Shown: positions 34,576-42,844, numbered from the stretch's first letter. The stretch: DNA of 46,081 nt from DATJSJ01 sp035504175 (GCA_035504175.1 DATJSJ010000015.1:1-46081); one strand, 5' to 3'. The notes: a model not told the origin generated them from the letters alone. Made by a program: numbers and translations.

Positions 34576-35952
34576 TCAGGCCATCCCCTCGCGCTCGAAC
34601 AGATAGCGCGATCGGGCCCAGACATCCTCGGCGACGCGCTGTGCCTCGGCGAACAGCTCCATTTCATCCAGCCGGGTGAAGCGCCCGTCATCGACCAGCA
34701 ACTCGCCATCGACGAACATATGCGTCACGTCGCTGCCATTCGCGTTGTAGACGAGATTCGCGACCAGATTCTCGGTCCGCACCGGCTGGCACCAGGCGCG
34801 GCGCAGATCGACCAGCGTCACATCCGCCTTCTTGCCCGGCTCCAGCGAACCGATCTCCGCCGCCATGCCGAGGCAGCGCGCGCCGTCGATCGTCGCCATG
34901 CGCAGCACGTCCGCCGCCGTGCGGATCGCGACATCGCCGAACACCGCGCGCGGGATCACGATCGCCGAACGCATCACCTTGAACATGTCGTTCGACAGCC
35001 AGTCGCTGCCGAGCGACACCTGCATCGCCGATTTGTAGATGCGGTCCATCGGCGGATAGTAGCCGCGCTTGCCGACCAGGAATGCAGTGTGCGACATGCA
35101 CGACCGCGTCTCGCCCATGATGGCGATGTCCTCGTCATCCATGAACACGCAATGCGCACCGATGAAATCGGGACCAAGCAAACCGAGCTCTTGCAGCAGC
35201 GGCACCGACTTCTTGCCCCAGGCCTGCAGCATGAACTCGGCCTCGCCCGGCACGGCACAGAGATGCGTGTGTAGCCCCACCCCGTGCTTGCGCGCGAGTT
35301 CCCCGAGCCGGCCCATCGTCTCCGGCCGCAGCCGGTCCGGCCCGTCCGGCGCGATCCGGCAGGTGATGCGGCCATTCGCCCGCCCCTGCCAGTTCTCCAG
35401 CAGCTCCTGCGCCTCGTCGAGCCCCGCCTCGACCAGGCGCGCGTCCCAGTCCCGCTCGAGTCGGCCGAAGCCGATCTTGGAGCTGTCCACCTCGCGAATC
35501 TCGGCCGCGACCACACCGCGCAAGCCGACCGCTTCGATCACCCGCGCCGATTGCGGCTGATGCCACCAGCACTCGTTGATGGTCGTGGTGCCCGTCTTGA
35601 GCATCTCCACGCCATGCACCATGCTGGGCAGCAGCACGTCCTCCTTGCGGATGACGTTCTCGTGCATGCCAAGCGCGATCCGGAACGGGCCGCCATAGGT
35701 CGGCACGTCCTCGGTGATCGCCTTGCTGAGCGCGCCGGCCAGATGCGTGTGGGTGTTGACGAAGCCGGGCAGGATCGCGTGTCCGCCCGCCTCGATCACC
35801 CGCTCGGCCTCCGCGCGATGCGGCTCGAGCGCCGCGGACGCGCCGACCGCGGCAATCCGGTCGTCCTCGATCAGCACCGCCCCGTCGGAGACCACGTCCG
35901 CCGCTCCGTCACGCATTGCGATCAAGTAGCCGCCACGAATCAGGGTTCGCAC
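34576..35952 (-). CDS. Amidohydrolase, Atz/Trz (cytosine-deaminase-like) family
   Basis: A 458-residue metal-dependent hydrolase of the chlorohydrolase/deaminase group. GFVNTHTHLAGAL supplies His68 and His70; further ligands are His in VGLHTHLCAVPGEAEF, His in IGAHCVFMDDED and Asp in SLGSDWLSND. The end DVTLVDLRRAW and the cap strand are typical. The family deaminates or dechlorinates N-heterocycles (triazines, purines, pyrimidines, methylthioadenosine). First gene of the minus-strand catabolic operon, with the shared 34-bp motif at 36006-36039 upstream. Confidence 0.9.
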   Translation of the reverse strand: MRTLIRGGYLIAMRDGAADVVSDGAVLIEDDRIAAVGASAALEPHRAEAERVIEAGGHAILPGFVNTHTHLAGALSKAITEDVPTYGGPFRIALGMHENVIRKEDVLLPSMVHGVEMLKTGTTTINECWWHQPQSARVIEAVGLRGVVAAEIREVDSSKIGFGRLERDWDARLVEAGLDEAQELLENWQGRANGRITCRIAPDGPDRLRPETMGRLGELARKHGVGLHTHLCAVPGEAEFMLQAWGKKSVPLLQELGLLGPDFIGAHCVFMDDEDIAIMGETRSCMSHTAFLVGKRGYYPPMDRIYKSAMQVSLGSDWLSNDMFKVMRSAIVIPRAVFGDVAIRTAADVLRMATIDGARCLGMAAEIGSLEPGKKADVTLVDLRRAWCQPVRTENLVANLVYNANGSDVTHMFVDGELLVDDGRFTRLDEMELFAEAQRVAEDVWARSRYLFEREGMA

Positions 35953-35981
35953 GCGCGCGCCTCCCGCCGATATACGCGCGG

Positions 35982-36039
35982 ACTCTCGACAACGGCCTCT
36001 CTCGCGTCAACTGGCAAAACGCGTTTCGAACCGCGAAAC
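35982..36039 (-). promoter_or_regulatory. Shared 34-bp motif (copy A) and promoter of the catabolic operon
   Basis: Bases 36006-36039 match 41528-41561 at 27 of 34 positions. Both have GTCAACT, GCAAAACGC, then TTTC, a 7-bp variable spacer and GAAAC. In copy A the dyad GTTTCG/CGAAAC (36023-36028/36034-36039) is perfect. On the minus strand GTCAA reads TTGAC, giving a -35 TTGACG and, after 17 bp, GAGAGT (35987-35982) as -10. It starts 54 bp upstream of the amidohydrolase start. Probable IclR operator-promoter; the binding is inference. Confidence 0.6.
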
Positions 36040-36040
36040 A

Positions 36041-36109
36041 GGCCAGGGGCTTTGCCCCATCGAACCGTTCCGCGGTTCGTTCCCAGCAAAGGCTCAGCCC
36101 TTGCAATCC
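36041..36109. repeat. Dispersed 70-bp triple-hairpin repeat, copy 2
   Basis: Second copy of the element at 8334-8404, same orientation. The three hairpins are GGGGC/GCCCC (36046-36050 and 36054-36058), CGAACCG/CGGTTCG (36061-36067 and 36073-36079) and the GCAAAGGCT hairpin region (from 36086). It lies immediately downstream of the IclR gene stop on the minus strand, where it can act as the end of the importer-iclR transcript. Confidence 0.7.
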
Positions 36110-36110
36110 G

Positions 36111-36920
36111 CTACTTGACCAAAGCCCGCGGGGGCGGCGCCTCGAGGCGACGTGCGGCCTCCTGCGCCGCGGGCAGATGCCGCGGGCTGCCATCCTGCAG
36201 CATCTGCGCATGCAGGCCGGTGACACTGATCGTGGCGATCACGCGACCCGCCGCATCGCGCACGGGAACCGCCACACTCGCCAGCCCCTCGACCACGTCA
36301 TCGACGGCGATCTCCCAACCCCGCTCGCGAATCCGCGGCAGCAGCGCGGCCAGGCGGCGCGCATCGACCGGCGTCGCCGGCGTCAACGCCTCCAGCCGAC
36401 GCGACAGGATCCGCCGCTGCTCCGACGCCGGCAGATACGCGAGCAACACGCGCGGCCCGGCACCGCAATGCAGCGGCAACCGCCCGCCGACCGACCAGGA
36501 CCGAACCTGAATCGCACTCCGCCCGTCGGCCCGCGCCACGCAAACCGCCGCACCCTCATGCACCACGCCGAGAAACGCCGTGCCGCCCGTCGCCTCCGCG
36601 AGCGCCGCCAGCACCGGCTCCGCCCGCTGCCGCAGATCGCCCGCCGGCGCCACGCCGGCCGCCAGCTCCAGCACGCCCACGCCGAGCGAATACACGCCGC
36701 CCGCCGCCGCCTGCTCGATCAGCCGCTCGGCCATCAGCGTGCGCAGCAGCCGCCGCGCCGTCGCCTTGTCCAGCCTGGCCCGCTGCGCAATCTCGCCGAG
36801 CGACAGGCCCTGCTCCTGCGCCCGGAAGGCGCGCAGGATGGCAAAGGCCCGATGCACGGCCCGAATGGTGCCGCCATCCTCCGGCCGCTCCGTCTGCGTG
36901 TCGATCGCGTTGCCTCCCAC
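36111..36920 (-). CDS. IclR-family transcriptional regulator
   Basis: A 269-residue regulator. The N-terminal winged helix reads GLSLGEIAQRARLDKATARR then LLRTLMAERLIEQ; the C-terminal IclR ligand domain shows VLAALAEATGGTAFLGVVH, LPLHCGAGPRVLLAYLP and the late GLASVAVPVRDAAGRVIATI. GTG start at 36920. It is the last gene of the ABC importer operon (14 bp after the LivF-like gene), so it would be made with the transporter. The conserved motif upstream of both neighbouring operons is its likely binding site. Confidence 0.92.
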   Translation of the reverse strand: MGGNAIDTQTERPEDGGTIRAVHRAFAILRAFRAQEQGLSLGEIAQRARLDKATARRLLRTLMAERLIEQAAAGGVYSLGVGVLELAAGVAPAGDLRQRAEPVLAALAEATGGTAFLGVVHEGAAVCVARADGRSAIQVRSWSVGGRLPLHCGAGPRVLLAYLPASEQRRILSRRLEALTPATPVDARRLAALLPRIRERGWEIAVDDVVEGLASVAVPVRDAAGRVIATISVTGLHAQMLQDGSPRHLPAAQEAARRLEAPPPRALVK

Positions 36921-36934
36921 ACCTGCCGCGGCGT

Positions 36935-37663
36935 TCAGCCGCTTGCGCGAACCCCGCCATCCACGAACAAGGCCGAGAGATGGCCGAGGTCAAGCGCCGC
37001 CGCCGCCACGTCCAGCGCCGGACGCCCGCGCACCATCACGCACACCCGCTCGGCCAGCGTCATCGCCATGCGCACGTTCTGCTCCACCAGAAGCACCGGA
37101 ATCCCGAGCTCGCGGCGAATCCGCGCAATCGCCTCGAACACCTGGCCGACCATCGCCGGCGCCAGGTCGCTGCTCGGCTCGTCCAGCAGCAGCAGGCGCG
37201 GCCGCATCAGCAAGGTCAGCCCGATCGACAGCATCCGCCGCTCGCCGCCGCTCAGCGCCCCGGCCTGCGCCCGCCGCCGCTCCTTCAGGCGCGGAAACAG
37301 GTCGAACACCGAATCCAGATCGGACCGCGCCCCGCCGCCGTGCAGATACCCGCCCATGCGGAGATTCTCCGCGACCGTCAGCGCCTCGAACACGTTGCGA
37401 GTCTGCGGCACATAGCCCATCCCCATCGCCGCACGCCGATGCGCCGGGAGCGCCGTCACCGCCTCTCCGGCGAAACGAATCTCCCCGTCCACCAATTGCG
37501 TCAGCCCCATCGCCGTCTTCAGCACCGTCGACTTGCCGGACCCGTTCGCCCCCAGCACCGCCAGCACCTCGTCGGCGCCGAGCGCCAACGTCACCCCGTC
37601 CAGCACCGTCATCGCGCCGTAGCCGGCGCTGACGGCCGCGAATTCGAGCACCGGCGCGCTCAT
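36935..37663 (-). CDS. Branched-chain-amino-acid-type ABC ATPase (LivF-like)
   Basis: A 242-residue ATPase. Walker A GANGSGKST, Q-loop YVPQTRNVFEALTVAENL, signature LSGGERRMLSIGLTL, Walker B LLLLDEPSSDLAP and the switch LVEQNVRMAM are all LivF-type. ATG 37663 overlaps the LivG-like stop (ATGA). One of two ATPases of a HAAT-family importer. Confidence 0.92.
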   Translation of the reverse strand: MSAPVLEFAAVSAGYGAMTVLDGVTLALGADEVLAVLGANGSGKSTVLKTAMGLTQLVDGEIRFAGEAVTALPAHRRAAMGMGYVPQTRNVFEALTVAENLRMGGYLHGGGARSDLDSVFDLFPRLKERRRAQAGALSGGERRMLSIGLTLLMRPRLLLLDEPSSDLAPAMVGQVFEAIARIRRELGIPVLLVEQNVRMAMTLAERVCVMVRGRPALDVAAAALDLGHLSALFVDGGVRASG

Positions 37664-38415
37664 GCGGGCTCGCCCAGATAGGAGCGCATCACCCGGGCGT
37701 CGGCACGGATCGCCGCGGGCGAGCCCTCGGCGATGATCTCGCCGGCATCGAGCACGATCACCCGGTCGCAGAGATCGGCGATCATGTCCATGTTGTGCTC
37801 GACCAGCACGATGATCCGGCGCTCCGCGCGCAGTTCGCGCAGCAGCGCGATCTCGCGCGCGATCAGCACCGGGTTGACGCCGGCCGCCGGCTCGTCCAGC
37901 AGCAGCACGCGCGGATGCCCCATCAGCAGCATCGCCAGCGACAGCAGCTTCTGCTGGCCGCCGGAGAGATTGCCGGCATAATCCTGCGCCTTGTGCGCCA
38001 GATCGACGCGCCGCAGCACCGCATGCGCAGCTTCCGCGATCTCCCGCTCCCGCCGACGGACGCGGCCGGGCCGCAGCAGCAACTCGGAAACACGCTCGCC
38101 CGGCTGGTCCGGCGCGCCGATCAGCACGTTCTGGAACACCGTCAGCCGCCGCGTCAGGCGGGGGATCTGGAATGCGCGACCGATGCCGCATTGCGCCGCG
38201 AGCTCCGGCCGCCCCGCCGGCACCGTCCTTCCATCCAGCGTCACGCTGCCCCGGTCCGGAAACTGCACCCCCGCGATCACGTTCAGCAGCGTCGACTTGC
38301 CCGATCCGTTCGGCCCCACCAGGCCCAGGATGCTGCCGGCCTCCGCCCGCAGCGACACGCCGGCCAGCGCCTGGAACCCGCCATAGGCGACGCTGATGTC
38401 AGCGGCTTGCAGCAT
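37660..38415 (-). CDS. Branched-chain-amino-acid-type ABC ATPase (LivG-like)
   Basis: A 251-residue ATPase with Walker A GPNGSGKST, the LivG-type GIGRAFQIPRLTRRLTVFQN, signature LSGGQQKLLSLAML, Walker B VLLLDEPAAGVNP and the switch LVEHNMDMI. The start lies 17 bp inside the LivM-like gene, showing tight coupling. Confidence 0.93.
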   Translation of the reverse strand: MLQAADISVAYGGFQALAGVSLRAEAGSILGLVGPNGSGKSTLLNVIAGVQFPDRGSVTLDGRTVPAGRPELAAQCGIGRAFQIPRLTRRLTVFQNVLIGAPDQPGERVSELLLRPGRVRRREREIAEAAHAVLRRVDLAHKAQDYAGNLSGGQQKLLSLAMLLMGHPRVLLLDEPAAGVNPVLIAREIALLRELRAERRIIVLVEHNMDMIADLCDRVIVLDAGEIIAEGSPAAIRADARVMRSYLGEPA

Positions 38416-39274
38416 CGACCCTCTCGCGCCGTTCCGGCACCAACCCCTCCGGCCGCAGCAGGAACACCAGCACCAAAACGAGGCCGAAGAGTCCGAGCCG
38501 CAGATTGGCGACGAACTCGAACGGCAACTGGCTCCATTGCGCGACGAAGCGCGTCGAGAGTGCCGTGAGCTGGATGATCGTCGTGCCCAACACCACGCCC
38601 AGAATGCTTGCCGGGCCGCCGAGCACGACGGCGATCCAGATCAGGAAGGTCTCGGCGACCGTGAAGGCGGAGGGCGAGATGTAGCCGATGACATGCGCAT
38701 AGAGCGTGCCGGCGAGTCCGGCCATCGCCCAGGAGATCGCGGTGACGACGCGCTGAAAGCGCACCGGGTCGCGGCCGAGCGTTGCCGCCAGCACCTCGTC
38801 CTCGCGCAGCACCCGCAACATGCGGCCGAGCGGGCTGTGGCCGATCCGTCGCGCGAACAGCACCGTCGCCACCAGCAGCGCCAGCGCCGCGAGCATCGCC
38901 GTGCCCGAGGCATTGATGCGCGCGACCGACACGCCCTCCACGCCGCCGGCGATGCCGGGGATGTTGAGCATGGCGAGGCGGAACAGCTCGCCCGCGCCGA
39001 GCGTGACCAGCGCCCAGTAATCCTGGGTCAGCCGGCTCGCGGGCAGGATCACAACCAGGCCGAGCAGCGGCGCCATGACGCCGCCGATCACCCAGCCGCT
39101 CCAACCGGGCGCACCGTGCACCGCGGCGAAGCCCGCGCCATAGGCGCCGATCGCGAACGGCAGCACCTGGCCGAAATTCACCAGGCCGGTCAGCCCGAAT
39201 TGCAGGTGCAGGCTGATCCCCAGCACCGACCAGATCGCGATCATGGTGACGCAGTAGATTGCGAAATCGGTCAC
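38399..39274 (-). CDS. Branched-chain-amino-acid-type ABC permease (LivM-like)
   Basis: A 291-residue permease with eight or so hydrophobic spans. LQFGLTGLVNFGQVLPFAIG is the family's N-terminal signature, and the ATPase-contact loop is LGRMLRVLREDEVLAATLGR. Follows the LivH-like gene by 6 bp. Confidence 0.92.
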   Translation of the reverse strand: MTDFAIYCVTMIAIWSVLGISLHLQFGLTGLVNFGQVLPFAIGAYGAGFAAVHGAPGWSGWVIGGVMAPLLGLVVILPASRLTQDYWALVTLGAGELFRLAMLNIPGIAGGVEGVSVARINASGTAMLAALALLVATVLFARRIGHSPLGRMLRVLREDEVLAATLGRDPVRFQRVVTAISWAMAGLAGTLYAHVIGYISPSAFTVAETFLIWIAVVLGGPASILGVVLGTTIIQLTALSTRFVAQWSQLPFEFVANLRLGLFGLVLVLVFLLRPEGLVPERRERVDAASR

Positions 39275-39280
39275 GGGCCG

Positions 39281-40168
39281 CTACCGCGCGGCGAGTGCGC
39301 CGGGCGTCCGCCGGCGCAGCAGCAGGATCAGCACCATCGCCCCGACCGCGATGAAGTCGCGGAACCGGGTCGGCACCGACCACGACCCGAGGCCGAGCAG
39401 CCCGCCGAGATCGACGCCGATCAGCAGGTTCTGCGCCAGCGACAAAACGAGCGCGCCGATCGCCGCGCCGAACACGCGATCGAGTCCGCCGATCGTCACG
39501 GCCGAGAAGGTCGGCAGCAGGATGATCAGGTCCATGTTCGGCTGCAGCCGCGTCTCGAGCGCGAACAGGGTGCCGCCGATCGCGGCGAAGCCGGCCGAGA
39601 TCAGCCACATCAGCGCGATCATCCGCTCCGCCGGGATGCCGCGCGTCTCGGCCAACTCGGCGTTGCTGGCCAGCGCCCGCAGCGCGGTGCCGGCGCGCGT
39701 CCGGTGCAGCAGCAGGTGCAGCGCCAGGATGGCGGCGAGCGTTGCCGCCACCACCGCGACATCCTGCGAGGTGAAATACGCGCCGAGCGCGTTCAGCGCC
39801 GCCGGCTCGACCGGAAACACTCGCGACGCGCCGCCGAAGCAGCAGGCGATGGCGGCGCGAAGTATCAGCGCCACGCCCCAGGAGACGATCATCTTGCCTT
39901 CCGGCGTGATCCGCCGCAGCCGCGCGAACACCGCCCGGTCGATCCCGACTGCGAGCAACCCGGTCGCGACGGCGGAGAGCAGCGTCGCCGGCACCAGCGG
40001 CAGGCCGAGGAAACGGTTGGCGCTGTAGGTGAGGTAGGCGCCGACAACCGCGAACTGGACATGCGCGAAATTGGCGAAGCGCAGGATCGCGAAGCAGAGT
40101 GCGACACCCATCGCGATGATGCCGATCTCGGCGGCATAGATCAGCGAGTCTGCCAGGATCTGCGTCAT
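39281..40168 (-). CDS. Branched-chain-amino-acid-type ABC permease (LivH-like)
   Basis: A 295-residue permease with multiple spans. LRFANFAHVQFAVVGAYLTY is the LivH signature and ALRALASNAELAETRGIPAE the ATPase loop; TIGGLDRVFGAAIGALVL is also conserved. The ATG at 40168 (MTQILADSLIYAAEIGI) is chosen over an in-frame start at 40234, which would add a charged non-membrane tail. Confidence 0.92.
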   Translation of the reverse strand: MTQILADSLIYAAEIGIIAMGVALCFAILRFANFAHVQFAVVGAYLTYSANRFLGLPLVPATLLSAVATGLLAVGIDRAVFARLRRITPEGKMIVSWGVALILRAAIACCFGGASRVFPVEPAALNALGAYFTSQDVAVVAATLAAILALHLLLHRTRAGTALRALASNAELAETRGIPAERMIALMWLISAGFAAIGGTLFALETRLQPNMDLIILLPTFSAVTIGGLDRVFGAAIGALVLSLAQNLLIGVDLGGLLGLGSWSVPTRFRDFIAVGAMVLILLLRRRTPGALAAR

Positions 40169-40262
40169 GCGGGCCGCCCCTGCGCGCCGGCGCGGCACCC
40201 GGGCCTGGTGCCAGCTTTCACTGAAATCCGGCACATGGCGGTCTGCTGAGTGTCCGATTCAC

Positions 40263-40288
40263 GTGAAATTCGCTGAAGCGAATCTCAC
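40263..40288 (-). promoter_or_regulatory. Hairpin between binding-protein and permease genes
   Basis: GTGAAATTCGC (40263-40273) and GCGAATCTCAC (40278-40288) pair at 10 of 11 positions around a TGAA loop, in the 130-bp gap between the binding-protein stop (40299) and the LivH-like start (40168). A smaller TTTCA/TGAAA dyad lies at 40216-40226. No T-run follows. Such hairpins commonly protect the binding-protein mRNA and lower permease output. Confidence 0.5.
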
Positions 40289-40298
40289 GATCGGGGCA

Positions 40299-41417
40299 TT
40301 AGGGCGCGGCAATCTTATGCAGCGCGCCGTCCTTGTAGACGAAGTAGTCGAGCGGCGGATCGATGCGCTGGCCGCGATCGTCCCAGACGATATGGCCGGT
40401 CGCGCCGTCATAGCTCTTCACCACCTCGGGCAGCGCCTTGCGGATCGCGTCCGGGCTGGGGCCCGCCTGCTGCATCGCGAGCCCGAGCAGCATCATCGCG
40501 TCGTAGCCGTAATAGTAATGCGGCCGCGGCGTGCCGCCGAACTGTTTCACGTACTCGGCCGCGATCCGCTTACCGACCGGCGAATCGAGCCCGCCATTGT
40601 CGAGGCCGGAAAGCCGGCCGTTCATCCAGGCCGGATCCGCGACGACGAAGATCGACGGGTAGGCGACATACCACGGCGCTTCGATGCCGAGCTCGCGCGC
40701 CGCCTTGAACACGGTGCGGGTGTCGTCGCCATAGCCGGCGCTGAGGATCGCGTCCGGCTTCAGGCGCTGCAGCGGCTGAAGGTCGGCGCGGTAATCCGGC
40801 TGCCCCTCGGCATAGGCGATCTGGCGCACGATCTTGCCGCCGGCCGCGGTGAAGGCGGCGCTGGCCGCGTTCATCAGCCCGACTCCGAACGTGTTGTTCG
40901 GCACGATGAAGGCCGCGGTCTTCGCTCCCTTCTTCGCGGCGTACTCGCCCAGCGCCTTGCCGACGATGTCGTCCAGCGGCAGCGTGCTGAAAATCGTGCC
41001 CGGGAACTTGCCGAGTTCCGGTGCGCTCGCCGAGGTGTTGAGGATGATCCGGTCCTTCTGCTGCGCCAGCTTGGTGATCGGCAGCGTGACGCTGCTGCCG
41101 CCGAACACGATCGCCGCGCCGACATCGTTGACGTCGAACAGCTTGGTCGCGGCATCGACACCGGCCTGCGGACGGTATTCCGAATCCTCGACGATGAGCT
41201 TGATTGGCCGCCCCTGCACGCCGCCCTTGGCATCGAGCGCCGCCGCCGCCAGCTTCACGCCGCGCACCATGTCGACGCTGGACGGCACGTCGCTGCCGGT
41301 GAGATTGGCGATCACGCCCACCGGAACCGCCGCGCCGGCCGCACGCGCCGCGGACGCTGCGGCGCCAAGCGACAGGGCAGCGAGGAGAAGCGGGCGACGC
41401 GGAAGCTCTGGCCTCAT
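40299..41417 (-). CDS. Branched-chain-amino-acid-type ABC substrate-binding protein (LivK-like)
   Basis: A 372-residue periplasmic binding protein. Signal peptide of about 27 residues (LPRRPLLLAALSLGAAASAA then RAAG). The type I fold is clear: VGVIANLTGSDVPSSVDMVR then GVKLAAAALDAKGG, FGGSSVTLPITKLAQQKDRI and DAILSAGYGDDTRTVFKAAR. ATG 41417 has AGGGGGA upstream and is preferred over GTG 41447. First gene of the importer-iclR operon; the 34-bp motif is 111 bp upstream. The ligand is unknown; HAAT proteins also bind amides, urea and aromatic acids. Confidence 0.92.
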   Translation of the reverse strand: MRPELPRRPLLLAALSLGAAASAARAAGAAVPVGVIANLTGSDVPSSVDMVRGVKLAAAALDAKGGVQGRPIKLIVEDSEYRPQAGVDAATKLFDVNDVGAAIVFGGSSVTLPITKLAQQKDRIILNTSASAPELGKFPGTIFSTLPLDDIVGKALGEYAAKKGAKTAAFIVPNNTFGVGLMNAASAAFTAAGGKIVRQIAYAEGQPDYRADLQPLQRLKPDAILSAGYGDDTRTVFKAARELGIEAPWYVAYPSIFVVADPAWMNGRLSGLDNGGLDSPVGKRIAAEYVKQFGGTPRPHYYYGYDAMMLLGLAMQQAGPSPDAIRKALPEVVKSYDGATGHIVWDDRGQRIDPPLDYFVYKDGALHKIAAP

Positions 41418-41503
41418 GCCTGCGGATCCCCCTGATAATCGGCGCACGCCCGCGGCGTACCGGCGCTGCCCGCCGTGGCGCGCGCGGAAAACGCTCCGCC
41501 GCC

Positions 41504-41561
41504 ACTGTTCGGCAGCGCCGGGATCGTGTCAACTTGCAAAACGCATTTCATGGCCCGAAAC
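41504..41561 (-). promoter_or_regulatory. Shared 34-bp motif (copy B) and promoter of the importer-iclR operon
   Basis: Bases 41528-41561 match copy A (36006-36039) at 27 of 34 positions; most differences fall in the spacer between TTTC and GAAAC. On the minus strand TTGACA (41532-41527) and, 17 bp on, AACAGT (41509-41504) form a promoter like that of copy A. The rest of the 279-bp divergent gap (41418-41696) holds no convincing gene. Confidence 0.6.
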
Positions 41562-41696
41562 GACCACCAGGCGGAGATCGATATGCCGGGCAATCATCGG
41601 CGCGGAGCAGCCACAGCCGCGCCCGACAAGACGACGCAGCCCCGTCGCTCAACGGCGCCGCCGCGCCTGCAACCGCAACGAAGGAACTGACCCGAC

Positions 41697-42185
41697 ATGG
41701 CCAGACGCACTCTCGTGTTTCGCTTCATCGACAGCGGCGCCGCCGGAACCGTGCAGCTGCACGACGATCAGGCGCCCGGGACCTGTGCCGCCATCTGGCG
41801 CGCGCTGGAGCAGCCGCGGCAGATCCGCGCCGTGCATGCGATGTTCGCCGGCCCGGAGATCATGCTCGGCCTGCCGCCGGAGGCGCAGGGTTTCGACCCA
41901 CGCGCGATCCCGGTGGAAAACCAGACCTGCTTCCCGTCCGCCGGTGACTGCCTGTGGTTCTATCAGGCGAAGGGGATGATGAAGGGCCTGACCGACGAGC
42001 TTTGGGAGATCGGCCTCTTCTACGCCGATGGCGGCCGCATCTTCGGGCCGCTCGGCTGGACGCCCTGTAACATCTTCGGCCGCATGGTCGAAGGGCTCGA
42101 CGCGTTCGCCGCCGCCTGTGCCGACATCCGCCTGACCGGGGCGAAAATGCTGGAGCTGCGCCAGGGCAGCGCCGGCGCGGCATGA
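41697..42185 (+). CDS. DUF3830 family protein
   Basis: A 162-residue protein of the DUF3830 family, probable cyclophilin-like beta-barrel, function unknown. Visible hallmarks are VENQTCFPSAGDCLWFYQAK (split by short loops) and ELWEIGLFYADGGRIFGPLG. GAAGGA sits before the ATG. Members are often found beside amidohydrolases and HAAT or NMT1 importers. It is divergent from the LivK-like gene, so it may belong to the same regulon. Confidence 0.85.
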   Translation: MARRTLVFRFIDSGAAGTVQLHDDQAPGTCAAIWRALEQPRQIRAVHAMFAGPEIMLGLPPEAQGFDPRAIPVENQTCFPSAGDCLWFYQAKGMMKGLTDELWEIGLFYADGGRIFGPLGWTPCNIFGRMVEGLDAFAAACADIRLTGAKMLELRQGSAGAA

Positions 42186-42228
42186 TCGTGAGGCCCGTGC
42201 CGGCCGCGACGCCTGCCGGCACGGGCGG

Positions 42229-42594
42229 TCAGCAATGCCGCCCGATGAAGTCGAGCAGGTCAGCCTCATCCGCGGGCTTCTCCAGCACCCTCACGACGCC
42301 GAGCGTCGCCGCCCGCGCCACAACCGCCGGCGACGGCGCGCCGGTGATCAGCAAGACCGGGATGACGACGCCGTCCTGGCGAAGCTGCGCCGCCAGCTCG
42401 AGGCCGGTCATGCCCGGCATGTTGTGGTCCAGGATCAGGCAGCCGGGAAGCGGCCCGCTCTCGCACAGGAACGCCGCCGCGGACGCGTAGGTCGCCACGC
42501 GGTGACCAAAGACCTCCAGAAGAAACTTCAGCGAGTCGAGAATCGCCGCGTCATCATCGATGATCGCGACGATGCCGCTGCGGGGGTCCGCCAT
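42229..42594 (-). CDS. Single-domain response regulator (CheY/FixJ receiver)
   Basis: A 121-residue receiver domain with no output domain. Acid pocket Asp13-Asp15 (IIDDDAAI), phospho-acceptor Asp55 (LILDHNMPG), Thr83 (LLITGAPS) and Lys105 (LEKPAD) are all present, and the sequence resembles FixJ-type receivers. ATG 42594 follows GGAAGG. No kinase gene is next to it. The upstream divergent gap holds two FNR-like boxes. Confidence 0.9.
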   Translation of the reverse strand: MADPRSGIVAIIDDDAAILDSLKFLLEVFGHRVATYASAAAFLCESGPLPGCLILDHNMPGMTGLELAAQLRQDGVVIPVLLITGAPSPAVVARAATLGVVRVLEKPADEADLLDFIGRHC

Positions 42595-42688
42595 GGCCTT
42601 CCACGATCCTCGGCCGGCCCGGTGGTGGCTGACGATCTGCGCCGGCTGCATCGCCCGCGGGCATAGGACGCACCGGACCGGTCGCTCA

Positions 42689-42702
42689 TTGACCTGAATC
42701 AG
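42689..42702. promoter_or_regulatory. Weak FNR/FixK-like box
   Basis: TTGACCTGAATCAG matches TTGAT-N4-ATCAA except at the inner base of the left half and the last base of the right half. It lies 95 bp upstream of the receiver gene start at 42594 (minus strand) and 74 bp upstream of the stronger box. Confidence 0.35.
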
Positions 42703-42762
42703 GTCGGCGATTCGCCAGTGCGCAGATCGGCGGGACCGCCGGCCGGCACTGGGGCCGGCCCG

Positions 42763-42776
42763 TTGATCCACGTCAA
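42763..42776. promoter_or_regulatory. FNR/FixK/Dnr-type box before the host-attachment gene
   Basis: TTGATCCACGTCAA fits the TTGAT-N4-(A/G)TCAA consensus of FNR-, FixK- and Dnr-type regulators fully. Its centre is 75 bp before the ATG at 42845, a fair distance for activation of that gene. Confidence 0.6.
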
Positions 42777-42844
42777 TGCGAACCGCGACGCCGCGCCGCA
42801 GGATCGGCGGGCTCGAGCAACAGTCGCCGGAGAGCACCGCGCCG

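Noticed and set aside
41550..41690. Small plus-strand frame starting inside motif copy B
   Set aside because: Basic, low-complexity, no ribosome site, and it overlaps the promoter region of two divergent genes.
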